From positions 124,001 through 188,000 of the forward strand of contig CALEBF010000014.1 in the NCBI GenBank assembly GCA_937944975.1: a stretch of 64,000 bases of DNA, written 5' to 3'. The notes beneath the pieces were generated by a model that saw only the letters and a program-made list of their open reading frames with translations, made no database searches and was not told the DNA's origin. A program made the translations under genes and the position numbers. This document shows positions 40,916-49,337 of the stretch, one piece after another; the stretch's first letter is position 1, and every line of letters starts with the position of its first letter. The stretch comes from an uncultured Mycoplasmatota bacterium. Its GTDB lineage: Bacteria; Bacillota_I; Bacilli_A; RF39; UBA660.

Positions 40916-43900
40916 ATGAAAGAGTTTAAAGAGTTGGAAAAGGGGAAAACAAGCGAAGTAGAACAAAAAATTCTAAAGGAATGGAAAAAGAAAGACATTT
41001 TAAACTTGACGATTGAAAATAGAAAAGATAACGATTCTTTTGTCTTTTATGATGGACCAATTTATGCGAATGCGAAACCAGGAATTCATCACGTTTTTGC
41101 CAAGACGATCAAAGACGCTTTTTGTAAATATAAAACAATGCAAGGGTACCATGTATTAAGAAAGATTGGACTTGATACGCATGGTCTTCCAATCGAAGTA
41201 AACGTAGAGAAGAAACTTGGTTTTAAGACAAAAGCAGATATCGAAAAGTTCGGTGTAGAAAACTTTTGTAAGGAATGTAATCAAGCAACAGCAGTTAATA
41301 TCGATGAGATTAACTACGTAACAGATTGCATGGGACAATTCATCGATTGTGAACACCCTTATGTAACTTGTGAAAATGATTATATCGAATCTGAATGGTG
41401 GATCATTAAAGAAATGGATAAGAAGGGGCTTTTGTATCATGGAGATCGTGTATTGTGGTACTGTCCAAGATGTGGAACAGAACTTTCTGCAAACGAAGTA
41501 TCACAAGGATATGAACAAGATGCAGTTAATACAGTTATCGTTCCATTTAAAATAAAAGATCGAGACGAGTATTTCTTAGTATGGACGACGACCCCTTGGA
41601 CATTGATGGCAAATGTCGCATTATGTGTCAACACAAGTTTAGAATATGTCAAAGTCGATTCCAAAGGATACAAATTTATTTTGGCTTCTTCTTTAGCTGA
41701 CGCGGTATTGGGTGAAGATTACGAAGTGTTAGAAACTTATAAAGGTACTGACTTAGTAGGAATCAAGTATGAACAGTTAATGCCATTTGTCGAAGTGAAT
41801 GGAAAAGCATTCGAAGTAATTGCTGATGAATATGTTACTGCAGAAGATGGAACTGGAGTTGTTCATATCGCACCAGCATATGGAGCAGACGATAATCGCG
41901 TTTGTATGGAACATGGAATTGTAGTTGTAAATCCTGTCGGACTAGATGGATGCTACACGACTGGGCCATGGAAAGGTACTCTTGTAACAGATAAAGATTT
42001 AGAACTTGAAATTGTAGGATGGTTAAAAGAAAACGATAAATTATTCAAAAAGCAGAAGATTACTCACGATTATCCACATTGTTGGAGATGTCATTCTCCT
42101 TTGATTAACTATCCAAAACCAGCTTGGTATATCAAGACGACAGAATACAAAGATAAAATTATCGAAGCAAATAAAAAGATCAACTGGTATCCTTCTTACG
42201 TTGGAGAAAAGCGTTTTGGTAACTGGCTTGAAAACATGGTAGATTGGGGAATTTCTAGAAATCGTTATTGGGGATGTCCACTTCCTGTATGGACATGTGA
42301 ATGTGGACATAAACATGTCATTGGTTCTTTAGATGAATTGCAAGAAATGGTTATGGAAGATGTCAATGTAAAAAAGATGGAATTACATAGACCTTACGTA
42401 GATGATCTACATATCAAGTGTGAAAAATGTGGTAAGACGATGTCTCGTGTCAAAGATGTCTTGGATGTTTGGTTCGATTCTGGAGCGATGCCATATGCAC
42501 AATTTCACTACCCATTTGAGAATAAAGAGTTGTTTGAAAGTCAATTCCCAGCTGACTTTATCGCAGAGGGACTTGATCAAACACGTGGGTGGTTCTATGT
42601 ATTGTTAGTTATTTCAACGATTATTTCTGGAGAGTCTTCATTTAAAAATGTCGTTGTAAACGATATGATGTTAGACGCACACGGAAAGAAGATGAGTAAG
42701 TCAACTGGAAATATCATCGATCCAATTGAAATTATGACAAAATACGGTGCGGATCCAGTGAGATGGTATATGCTTTATGCTTCTCCTGTATGGACGCCAC
42801 TTAAGTTTGATGAAAATGGTGTCAAAGAAGTTTATTCTAAGTTCTTTAATACATTTAGAAATACATATTCTTTCTTTGCTCTTTATGCAAATACAGATCA
42901 CGTCGATCCAAGAACGTTCGATGTTCCTTATGAAAAAAGAGAAGAGATCGACCATTGGTTGCTTTCTAAATATCATAAATTGTTAGATTATGTTACGAAA
43001 TCATACGAAGAATACGATTTAAATAAGGTAGTTAGAAGTATTACAGATTTTGTAAATGAAGATTTATCTAACTGGTATATTAGAAGAAATCGTCGTAGAT
43101 TCTGGGAAAGTGAACTAAATGATAGCAAGAAAGCGGTTTATAAGACAACTTATGAAGTATTAGTTGGACTATGTCAGATGATTGCTCCGATCGCATCTTA
43201 TACAGCAGAGGAGATCTATACGAGTCTCGCTGGAGAAGAATCTGTGCATCTTAGCAATTTTCCAGCATCCAATCCATCCCTCATCAATGAAGAGATCGAA
43301 AAGAGAATGGATTTGGTAAGAAGCTTGATTTCTCTTGGAAGAAATGCACGTGAAGAAGCGAAGATTAAAGTACGTCAGCCAATTAGCGAAGTATTGTTAG
43401 ATGGAAAGAACGAAAAGACAATCGGAGGATTAACTGATTTAATTAAAGAAGAGTTAAACGTAAAGAACGTCGTATATAAATCTTATTTAAGCGAATTTAT
43501 GAACTTTACAGTTCTTCCAAATTACAAGGTTGCAGGACCAATCTTTGGACCGGATATCAAGTTGTATGCGGAAGCGTTAAAAAATCTATCAGTAGAACAG
43601 ATCTTAGCGTTACAAAACGAAGACAATATCGACATTGAAGTGGGGGATATTCCATATAATATCTCTGCTGATATGGTCGTTATCCGCATTCAAGCAAAAG
43701 ACGGATTCAACGTTCAGATGGAAAATAATCAATTTATTATCTTAGATACTGAATTGACACCAGAATTAATCGAAGAAGGAATCGCTCGTGAACTTGTATC
43801 GAAGGTGCAAAACTTGAGAAAAACGAAAGATTTTGATGTCGCAGATCGTATCGAGCTATATTATAGCGGCGATGAAGAATTTAAAAAAGCATTAGAGCAT

Positions 43901-44017
43901 TTTGAAGAATTCGTAAAAGAAGAAACACTTGCTTTAAAATTAGTGGAACAGAATGATTTAAAAGATACATTCGATATCAATGGTCATGAAGTTCTCCTAG
44001 ATGTAAAAAGAGTATAA
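40916..44017 (+). CDS. ileS: isoleucyl-tRNA synthetase, IleRS2-like
   Basis: 1033 residues. Class I synthetase: HIGH-equivalent motif in PGIHHVFAKTIKD, KMSKS loop in GKKMSKSTGNIIDP, editing domain WTTTPWTLMANVAL, zinc-type Cys pairs (CPRCG, CECG, CEKCG). The GIHH signature and FCKYKTMQGYHV follow the eukaryote-like IleRS2 branch, whose members are usually less sensitive to mupirocin (family knowledge, not tested here). ATG 40916 follows AGGAGG; the upstream TTG is inside the T-box terminator. Confidence 0.95.
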   Translation: MKEFKELEKGKTSEVEQKILKEWKKKDILNLTIENRKDNDSFVFYDGPIYANAKPGIHHVFAKTIKDAFCKYKTMQGYHVLRKIGLDTHGLPIEVNVEKKLGFKTKADIEKFGVENFCKECNQATAVNIDEINYVTDCMGQFIDCEHPYVTCENDYIESEWWIIKEMDKKGLLYHGDRVLWYCPRCGTELSANEVSQGYEQDAVNTVIVPFKIKDRDEYFLVWTTTPWTLMANVALCVNTSLEYVKVDSKGYKFILASSLADAVLGEDYEVLETYKGTDLVGIKYEQLMPFVEVNGKAFEVIADEYVTAEDGTGVVHIAPAYGADDNRVCMEHGIVVVNPVGLDGCYTTGPWKGTLVTDKDLELEIVGWLKENDKLFKKQKITHDYPHCWRCHSPLINYPKPAWYIKTTEYKDKIIEANKKINWYPSYVGEKRFGNWLENMVDWGISRNRYWGCPLPVWTCECGHKHVIGSLDELQEMVMEDVNVKKMELHRPYVDDLHIKCEKCGKTMSRVKDVLDVWFDSGAMPYAQFHYPFENKELFESQFPADFIAEGLDQTRGWFYVLLVISTIISGESSFKNVVVNDMMLDAHGKKMSKSTGNIIDPIEIMTKYGADPVRWYMLYASPVWTPLKFDENGVKEVYSKFFNTFRNTYSFFALYANTDHVDPRTFDVPYEKREEIDHWLLSKYHKLLDYVTKSYEEYDLNKVVRSITDFVNEDLSNWYIRRNRRRFWESELNDSKKAVYKTTYEVLVGLCQMIAPIASYTAEEIYTSLAGEESVHLSNFPASNPSLINEEIEKRMDLVRSLISLGRNAREEAKIKVRQPISEVLLDGKNEKTIGGLTDLIKEELNVKNVVYKSYLSEFMNFTVLPNYKVAGPIFGPDIKLYAEALKNLSVEQILALQNEDNIDIEVGDIPYNISADMVVIRIQAKDGFNVQMENNQFIILDTELTPELIEEGIARELVSKVQNLRKTKDFDVADRIELYYSGDEEFKKALEHFEEFVKEETLALKLVEQNDLKDTFDINGHEVLLDVKRV

Positions 44018-44046
44018 AAAGACCTATCGATAAGATAGGCCTTTTT
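44016..44046. terminator. bidirectional terminator
   Basis: CCTATC/GATAGG-based hairpin with flanking A and T runs (one internal mismatch) between convergent ileS and the next minus-strand gene. Confidence 0.75.
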
Positions 44047-44725
44047 CTTCGTATGATAAATCGTAATGTACAGTTACGTGATTTTCTATTGCGTATTGTA
44101 TTTCAGCGAATATTTCTTCTTTTTCATCGTGAAGTTCTCTTGGAGTAAAATCTAATACCATATGATGTAATTGATAGAGAAATGTCTGATATTCTGAAGC
44201 GTGGAACTTTACTAGATATGGTGTAAGCCAGTCTAGATTTTGTTTTTTTAAGTTATGTCTTAAAATAATTTCATATTCATTTAAATTAGGTTCGAAACTT
44301 TCTGTCGCAATATATTCTACTACGTTGCGAGGGACGAAATTAGAAATATCTGGTGTTGTTTCATAGGATTCATTTATAAGTCGAGCATTTTTAATCCAGT
44401 TTAGTTTTTCTTTTGCATCGTTTAGTTTTTCCTCTAACGTAAATTCGTTTGGAGTTGTTTGAAGCATATTTTCTAGATCGTTTAGAGAATAGAATTTTGA
44501 AAGGATTGGATAATGCTGTTGAAACCAATTCGTTTTATCGGTTTCATTCCATGTTTTAACTATATCCGCCATTGGATGTACCATGCAAAAAGCATAAGGT
44601 AACCATAAATCGTTCTTTTCTGGATCAATTCTGTTTTCCTTTAACCAATGACCAAATTTATCGGATGCGATATATTCGTAATCCTGTGGTTTACACATGA
44701 CAAAAATCGTTTCTTTCTTTCCCAT
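44024..44725 (-). CDS. uncharacterised soluble protein
   Basis: 233 residues with no signal peptide and no membrane helix. Starts MGKKETIFVMCKPQDYEYI; rich in aromatic residues and mostly helical, with segments NWFQQHYPILSKFYSL and ASEYQTFLYQLHHMVLD. I do not recognise a family. Monocistronic, convergent with ileS and located downstream of sigK on the same strand (49-nt gap), so it could be read from the sigK promoter. Confidence 0.6.
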   Translation of the reverse strand: MGKKETIFVMCKPQDYEYIASDKFGHWLKENRIDPEKNDLWLPYAFCMVHPMADIVKTWNETDKTNWFQQHYPILSKFYSLNDLENMLQTTPNEFTLEEKLNDAKEKLNWIKNARLINESYETTPDISNFVPRNVVEYIATESFEPNLNEYEIILRHNLKKQNLDWLTPYLVKFHASEYQTFLYQLHHMVLDFTPRELHDEKEEIFAEIQYAIENHVTVHYDLSYEEKGLSYR

Positions 44726-44774
44726 ATTGAATCCCTCACGAATATATTATAACATATAAATTTCAATATCACAT

Positions 44775-45473
44775 CTAATCATGACTTTTGTTTTTCATAA
44801 ACTCCCGCAGTAACTTTGTAAGAGCTCTTTTTTCGATCCGAGAGACATAACTTCTAGAAATGCCCAACTGCTTTGCAATTTCCTTTTGAGTGATTTCTTT
44901 GTCATCCTTTAAACCGTAGCGTTTCTCGATGATCTCACGTTCACGTTCCGTTAAAATATGAATGTATTTCTTTAAATTTTCAATGCTGTTTTGTTGGTGT
45001 AAATCCATAGCAAAATCTGGTTTTGGTGTCTTTAGAATATCCAAGAAAGTAATCTCATTTCCATCTTTATCAAATCCTACACTTTCGTTGATACTGATAT
45101 TTTTGTTGTTCTTTTTATCGCCTCGAAAATACATTAATATTTCGTTTTCGATACACCTCGCACAGTAAGTTGTAATTCTTGTATTGTGTTTGTAGGAATA
45201 GCTATCGATTCCTTTGATTAAACCGATCGTACCGATACTGATAAGATCGTCGGCATCCTCGCGTCTGTGGTCGTATTTTTTAACGATGTGTGCAACAAGT
45301 CGTAGATTGTGTTCGATCAGTTTGTTTCTAGCGTCTTGATCTCCTAAGCGCATTTTTTCTACGCATGATTCTTCCTCTTCCTTAGAAAGTGGCTCTGGAA
45401 AAATTTGATTAGAATAAGCCGCTGTCCCAATGGAAAGTTGAGAAAATAACTTTTTTAAAAAATCGAAAAACAT
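44775..45473 (-). CDS. sigK: mother-cell sigma factor sigma-K, uninterrupted
   Basis: 232 residues, very close to Bacillus pro-sigma-K: short N-terminal pro-like segment (MFFDFLKKLFSQLSIGTAAY), then FPEPLSKEEEESCVEKM, NKLIEHNLRLVAHIVKKYD, DLISIGTIGLIKGIDSY, and region 4 QKEIAKQLGISRSYVSRIEKRAL. Sigma-K drives late mother-cell genes (coat, cortex maturation). The gene is intact, with no skin-type element insertion. A perfect sigma-E -10 sequence lies just upstream. Sigma-E is the closest alternative identity. Confidence 0.88.
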   Translation of the reverse strand: MFFDFLKKLFSQLSIGTAAYSNQIFPEPLSKEEEESCVEKMRLGDQDARNKLIEHNLRLVAHIVKKYDHRREDADDLISIGTIGLIKGIDSYSYKHNTRITTYCARCIENEILMYFRGDKKNNKNISINESVGFDKDGNEITFLDILKTPKPDFAMDLHQQNSIENLKKYIHILTEREREIIEKRYGLKDDKEITQKEIAKQLGISRSYVSRIEKRALTKLLREFMKNKSHD

Positions 45474-45491
45474 AAATCACTTCCTAGTCGT

Positions 45492-45499
45492 ATTGTATG
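45492..45499 (-). promoter_or_regulatory. sigma-E-type -10 element of sigK
   Basis: On the minus strand CATACAAT, a perfect fit to the sigma-E -10 consensus CATACAMT, six bases before the Shine-Dalgarno AGGAAGTG of sigK. The -35 region (GTCTATCA about 14 nt upstream) is only partly like the consensus. Sigma-E control of sigK is established in Bacillus. Confidence 0.6.
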
Positions 45500-45565
45500 A
45501 TCTTTTAGAAAGTGATAGACCTATGGACAAAATAATAAAAAAGTGTTTTCTTTTTTTTATGATCA

Positions 45566-45574
45566 TGTTATACT
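45566..45574 (+). promoter_or_regulatory. extended -10 promoter of the large prepilin operon
   Basis: TGTTATACT (TGnTATACT), 27 nt before the start codon. Confidence 0.55.
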
Positions 45575-45601
45575 AATATATAGAATAGTAGAGGTGTGAA
45601 G

Positions 45602-48046
45602 ATGAAGAGAAGGGACAAAGGATTTACGTTGATTGAGTTAATTGCGGTCATTGTTGTACTTGCCGTACTCACAGTGATTGTAGTGCCAATTGTCATTAAA
45701 CAGATAACATCATCGAAAAGTAATTTGTACTTAAAACAAGTAGATTTAATCGAAAATGCATCCCAAAGTTGGGGAAATGAAAATGGAAATTTACTTCCAG
45801 GAACTGCAGAGGAGTTTGTATACCTTAGCATTGATGATTTAAATGAAGGAGGGTATATCGATCGTGACAACGTAAAAGATCCGAGAGACGGATCTCGAAT
45901 GAATGGTTGCGTCGTTATTTCCTATAGCGAGTTATATCATCAAAATGTATACGAGTATAAAGAAAAACCATGTAGTGAATTGAATCCAGGAGGACTTCCA
46001 ACAATTGTTGCAAAAGGAGGAAATCCACAAGGAGTGGAAGTCAATACTACGTATGTACTACCTGAAGTTACAGCGACATCAGATGATGGAACACCGCTAA
46101 AAGTAGAAGGACCGATCATCCGAGATAAGAATAATAAAGTTGTAGAAAAAGTTAGTACAGAAAGAATCAGGGATCAGTTTAAACTAACATATCGTGCGAT
46201 GGATAAAGCGAGTGGAAAAGAAGCTGAAAAAAATATCAATGTAAAAGTCATCGATACGATTGCACCAGTAATCGAGGTAAATGGAAGAAAGTCGAGCCAT
46301 ACGATTACACATGAGATTGGAAAACCGTTCACTGTTCCGACACCGACGGTTACAGATAATAGTAAATTAGAGTGTAAAAATGATTCGAATAGTAAATGCC
46401 ACTGGGAAGTAAGCTCGAATGTGAATCCGAAAGTCGTTGGAACTTACAATGTAACGTATACAGCTACAGATGATGGAGAGGATATGTCTGGACCAAATCC
46501 AAATACGACAGTATATATATTAACGGTTAAAGTAGTGGATTTATCAATTCCAGCAATTAAAGAGATCGTTCCAGATATTACAGAGTGGACGAATAAGGAC
46601 GTTACGCTTACGATCATTCCAGAAGATAACGATGAAAAATTACAATATTCGTTTGACGATGGAAAGACATGGCAGAATAGTGATAAGAAGACATTTACAA
46701 GTAATCAAACAGTCACAGCGAGAGTAAAAGATTCGAGTGGAAATGTGTCTGAATCAAAATCATATACAATTACTAACATTGATAAGATACCACCTACATG
46801 TCAAACGACGGTAAATTATGGTGGACGGACATTGACATCTAGTGGATGGATCAATGCAAGTCAGACAAAGGTAACAGCATCTAACCCGATCGTCCTAACA
46901 GGAGTTTGTATCGATCAAGGTGGAAGTCAGTGTGTAGGAAACGTTAGTACAAATGTAACAGGTGAAACGAAAAATAGCGACGTATCGCCAGGTACAGTAA
47001 GAGACCACGCAGGAAATACTGCAAAATGTGCAACGAAGAACTTTAAAATTGACCAGTCACATCCTACTTGTACAGTAACTTCTTCAAGTACAGGATGGAC
47101 GAAGAATAATGTTACACTTACAGGAAAATGTAGTGATAGTATTTCTGGATGTACTGGAGATGTGACAAAAACTTATTCGACAGATACGAATGGAAAATTC
47201 TCTCCGGGAAATGTTAGCGACGTTGCAGGAAATGTAACTGCCTGTGCAGCAACAGGAGAAGTTCACATAGATAAGACAGCACCAGGATGTAATATTAGCA
47301 TCAATTATGGTGGAAGATCACTTACGACAGCAGATGGAAAAATAGAAGCTGGATGGGTCAATGCTTCTCAGAAGGCTGTAACTGCGTCAGATCCAATTGT
47401 CGTAACTGCTGCATGTAGTGATGGTGGAAGTGGATGTGCGCAAACAAGCAGTTCACAAAATGTAACTTCTAAAAGTTTTGAAGGAACGAAGACATTTACG
47501 CTAAGAGATGAAGTAGGAAATGAAACAAAATGTACGAGTGGAACGATCAAAGTAGATCAGTATCCACCATATACACCAATACAATCATCTATTAAAAATG
47601 GTGCGGGGCAAAACCTTGTCGGATCTGGTTTGATTACGATGAGCCCTTCTTCATTGGATACATCATGGAAGAATAGTAATAAAACATATACAGTAAGTAT
47701 CGGTCGTTGGACGACGATGTGTACAGGAGATTACTACGCAATTGTTTCTTACAAGGATGAGGGACCATCTGGTCGTTTCGATGAGTTTAAATTTACTTCA
47801 AGTGTCGATTGGAATTCTAGCAGTACAGCTGGTTGTAGTAATGTAAAGCCGGGGGATCAAATCCCTTCATGGACAGATATTTCCTATGCATCTGATTCTA
47901 CTTTTGCTGGATCTGCCGGAACGAAGACTTGTAATGGAGTAGGTAAATATATTGGTGCTTCTCATGGTACGACGTCATATCGTTCACGAGATCGCGCAGG
48001 AAATACTTCGGGAACATTGAGTATTACAATTAATTGGTGTACATAG
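45602..48046 (+). CDS. giant prepilin-like protein with Ig-like and Cys-rich repeat domains
   Basis: 814 residues. Prepilin leader and hydrophobic helix KGFTLIELIAVIVVLAVLTV, then a pilin core (to about 125) related to the two small pilins (QSWGNENGNLLP, DLNEGGYIDRD). The rest is an extracellular array: a DUF5011/HYR-like domain (~130-228), a second (~230-320), a third Ig-like domain (~325-400), then three Cys-paired repeats (~400-680) two of which start NYGGR(T/S)LT and contain VRDHAGNTAKC or LRDEVGNETKC, and a distinct C-terminal domain (~685-814). It looks like a pilus-displayed adhesin. Start ATG 45602 after GAGGTG. Operon with two small membrane proteins. Confidence 0.88.
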   Translation: MKRRDKGFTLIELIAVIVVLAVLTVIVVPIVIKQITSSKSNLYLKQVDLIENASQSWGNENGNLLPGTAEEFVYLSIDDLNEGGYIDRDNVKDPRDGSRMNGCVVISYSELYHQNVYEYKEKPCSELNPGGLPTIVAKGGNPQGVEVNTTYVLPEVTATSDDGTPLKVEGPIIRDKNNKVVEKVSTERIRDQFKLTYRAMDKASGKEAEKNINVKVIDTIAPVIEVNGRKSSHTITHEIGKPFTVPTPTVTDNSKLECKNDSNSKCHWEVSSNVNPKVVGTYNVTYTATDDGEDMSGPNPNTTVYILTVKVVDLSIPAIKEIVPDITEWTNKDVTLTIIPEDNDEKLQYSFDDGKTWQNSDKKTFTSNQTVTARVKDSSGNVSESKSYTITNIDKIPPTCQTTVNYGGRTLTSSGWINASQTKVTASNPIVLTGVCIDQGGSQCVGNVSTNVTGETKNSDVSPGTVRDHAGNTAKCATKNFKIDQSHPTCTVTSSSTGWTKNNVTLTGKCSDSISGCTGDVTKTYSTDTNGKFSPGNVSDVAGNVTACAATGEVHIDKTAPGCNISINYGGRSLTTADGKIEAGWVNASQKAVTASDPIVVTAACSDGGSGCAQTSSSQNVTSKSFEGTKTFTLRDEVGNETKCTSGTIKVDQYPPYTPIQSSIKNGAGQNLVGSGLITMSPSSLDTSWKNSNKTYTVSIGRWTTMCTGDYYAIVSYKDEGPSGRFDEFKFTSSVDWNSSSTAGCSNVKPGDQIPSWTDISYASDSTFAGSAGTKTCNGVGKYIGASHGTTSYRSRDRAGNTSGTLSITINWCT

Positions 48047-48061
48047 TAAGGAGGGGAGAAA

Positions 48062-48430
48062 GTGAAAAAAGAACAGAAACAAATTATCTTATATATAGCA
48101 GTTCTCCTCGTCTTTATTGCTCTTATCTTTATACTTGCATTTGCATTTCGCACGAAACCAAAAACGAAAAATGATGTCGATCGAGAAAAGGAAAGAGAGA
48201 CTGTGTTGGAAATTGCAACTGAAGAGATGGCTAGCTCAGGATATTCTACAGATAACTATCAATTAGAAGTAGAAAGGTATAATAGCGATGGAACATATGA
48301 TGTTCGTATGTTACAGGATGGAGAGAAAACAAACTTCTATTATACGGTTGATCCGGATACGAAAGAAACGACATTTAATCTAGAGGTGCAATCGAACGCA
48401 AATAAGGAGAAAGAAAGGCTGGCTGAGTAG
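48062..48430 (+). CDS. small membrane-anchored protein of the prepilin operon, A
   Basis: 122 residues. One N-terminal membrane helix (IILYIAVLLVFIALIFILAF), then a small extracytoplasmic domain with YNSDGTYDVRML and YYTVDPDTKE. It resembles the next protein, so the two are paralogues. GTG start with GAGGGGAG. Function unknown; the position directly after the giant prepilin gene suggests an accessory role in its assembly or anchoring. Confidence 0.75.
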   Translation: MKKEQKQIILYIAVLLVFIALIFILAFAFRTKPKTKNDVDREKERETVLEIATEEMASSGYSTDNYQLEVERYNSDGTYDVRMLQDGEKTNFYYTVDPDTKETTFNLEVQSNANKEKERLAE

Positions 48431-48431
48431 T

Positions 48432-48779
48432 ATGGCAAGGAAGATGTCTAAGAAAAAATACGAAGAAATAAAAAAACAGACGAATCTTTACTTTGCTATC
48501 GGCGGAATCTTAATTGTTTGGATCCTAGCACTTACCTTTTCAACGTATCGAGCATTTCAAACAGATGTAGTAAAAGAGAGTATGTATTCGAAAGATGAAC
48601 AGCAAATATTAAGTATGGTGGAGAAAAAACACAATCAAACAAAGTGTGAGTATTATATTAAATCGAAGAACAAAGATGGAACTTATACGGTTGCAGTGAC
48701 GAATTATGACGAAGTTCATATCTTGTGTTATTACGTTGTAAATCCAGCGAGTAAGACAATTGCATATTATGAAAATTAA
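48432..48779 (+). CDS. small membrane-anchored protein of the prepilin operon, B
   Basis: 115 residues. Basic N-terminus, one membrane helix (LYFAIGGILIVWILAL), and an outside domain with KNKDGTYTVAV and YYVVNPASKTIAYYEN that matches the C-terminal half of the previous protein, plus two Cys. One nt separates the two genes. Last gene before a very strong terminator. Confidence 0.75.
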   Translation: MARKMSKKKYEEIKKQTNLYFAIGGILIVWILALTFSTYRAFQTDVVKESMYSKDEQQILSMVEKKHNQTKCEYYIKSKNKDGTYTVAVTNYDEVHILCYYVVNPASKTIAYYEN

Positions 48780-48826
48780 ACAAAAGAAACTATGTTACGT
48801 TTGATGTACATAGTTTCTTTTGTTTT
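48779..48826 (+). terminator. strong intrinsic terminator of the prepilin operon
   Basis: Seventeen-base-pair perfect stem (AACAAAAGAAACTATGT with its complement) and a 12-nt loop, then T residues. Confidence 0.9.
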
Positions 48827-48863
48827 CTTTTTAATTTGTGATATACTAATGATAGGTGATACT

Positions 48864-49232
48864 ATGAGAGAAAAAAATGGATTTACATTATTAGAGTTAA
48901 TGGCAGTCATTGTCGTGTTAGCATTACTAACATTGATTATTTATCCACCGATCGAAAGTGCTTTGATTAAATCCAGAAATCAAAGTTATGAAACACAGAT
49001 CAGTGAAATAGAAGAGGGAGCGAAGAACTGGGCTGCAGATCATGTTACGGAGCTACCAGATGAAGATAATAGTATCAAAGTGACGATAAAGGCATTAGAA
49101 GATGGAGGATACATTGCAGAAGATTTGATAGACCCTAGATATAATAAACCACTAGATGAAAATAAAGCTGTGATAATTACAAATGTAGGAAATCAATATC
49201 AATATAAATTTGAAGATCGCTCTGATGAGTAA
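48864..49232 (+). CDS. prepilin-like protein, small
   Basis: 122 residues. Leader and helix NGFTLLELMAVIVVLALLTLI, then pilin core GAKNWAADHVTELP, LEDGGYIAEDLIDPR, closely related to the pilin at 39304. Start ATG 48864 after AGGTGAT. A TATACT box lies about 20 nt upstream, so it can be transcribed independently of the giant prepilin operon. Confidence 0.9.
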   Translation: MREKNGFTLLELMAVIVVLALLTLIIYPPIESALIKSRNQSYETQISEIEEGAKNWAADHVTELPDEDNSIKVTIKALEDGGYIAEDLIDPRYNKPLDENKAVIITNVGNQYQYKFEDRSDE

Positions 49233-49246
49233 ATAGATAGGAAAGG

Positions 49247-49280
49247 CATATATAGATTTTACGTTCTATATATGTTTTTT
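49247..49280 (+). terminator. intrinsic terminator after the third prepilin gene
   Basis: CATATATAGA/TCTATATATG ten-bp stem, then six T residues. Confidence 0.85.
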
Positions 49281-49312
49281 CATGAAAATATCTTTTTATT
49301 CCTTGTAAAAGT

Positions 49313-49321
49313 TGGTATAAT
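49313..49321 (+). promoter_or_regulatory. extended -10 promoter of the pyruvate kinase gene
   Basis: TGGTATAAT (TGnTATAAT) 17 nt before the start codon. Confidence 0.55.
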
Positions 49322-49337
49322 ATAATAAGGTGATACT

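Noticed and set aside
45602..48046. Repeats within the giant prepilin gene as a CRISPR-like or tandem DNA array
   Set aside because: The repeats are protein-level (Ig-like, NYGGR segments about 490 bp apart) and diverged at DNA level; not a CRISPR array.
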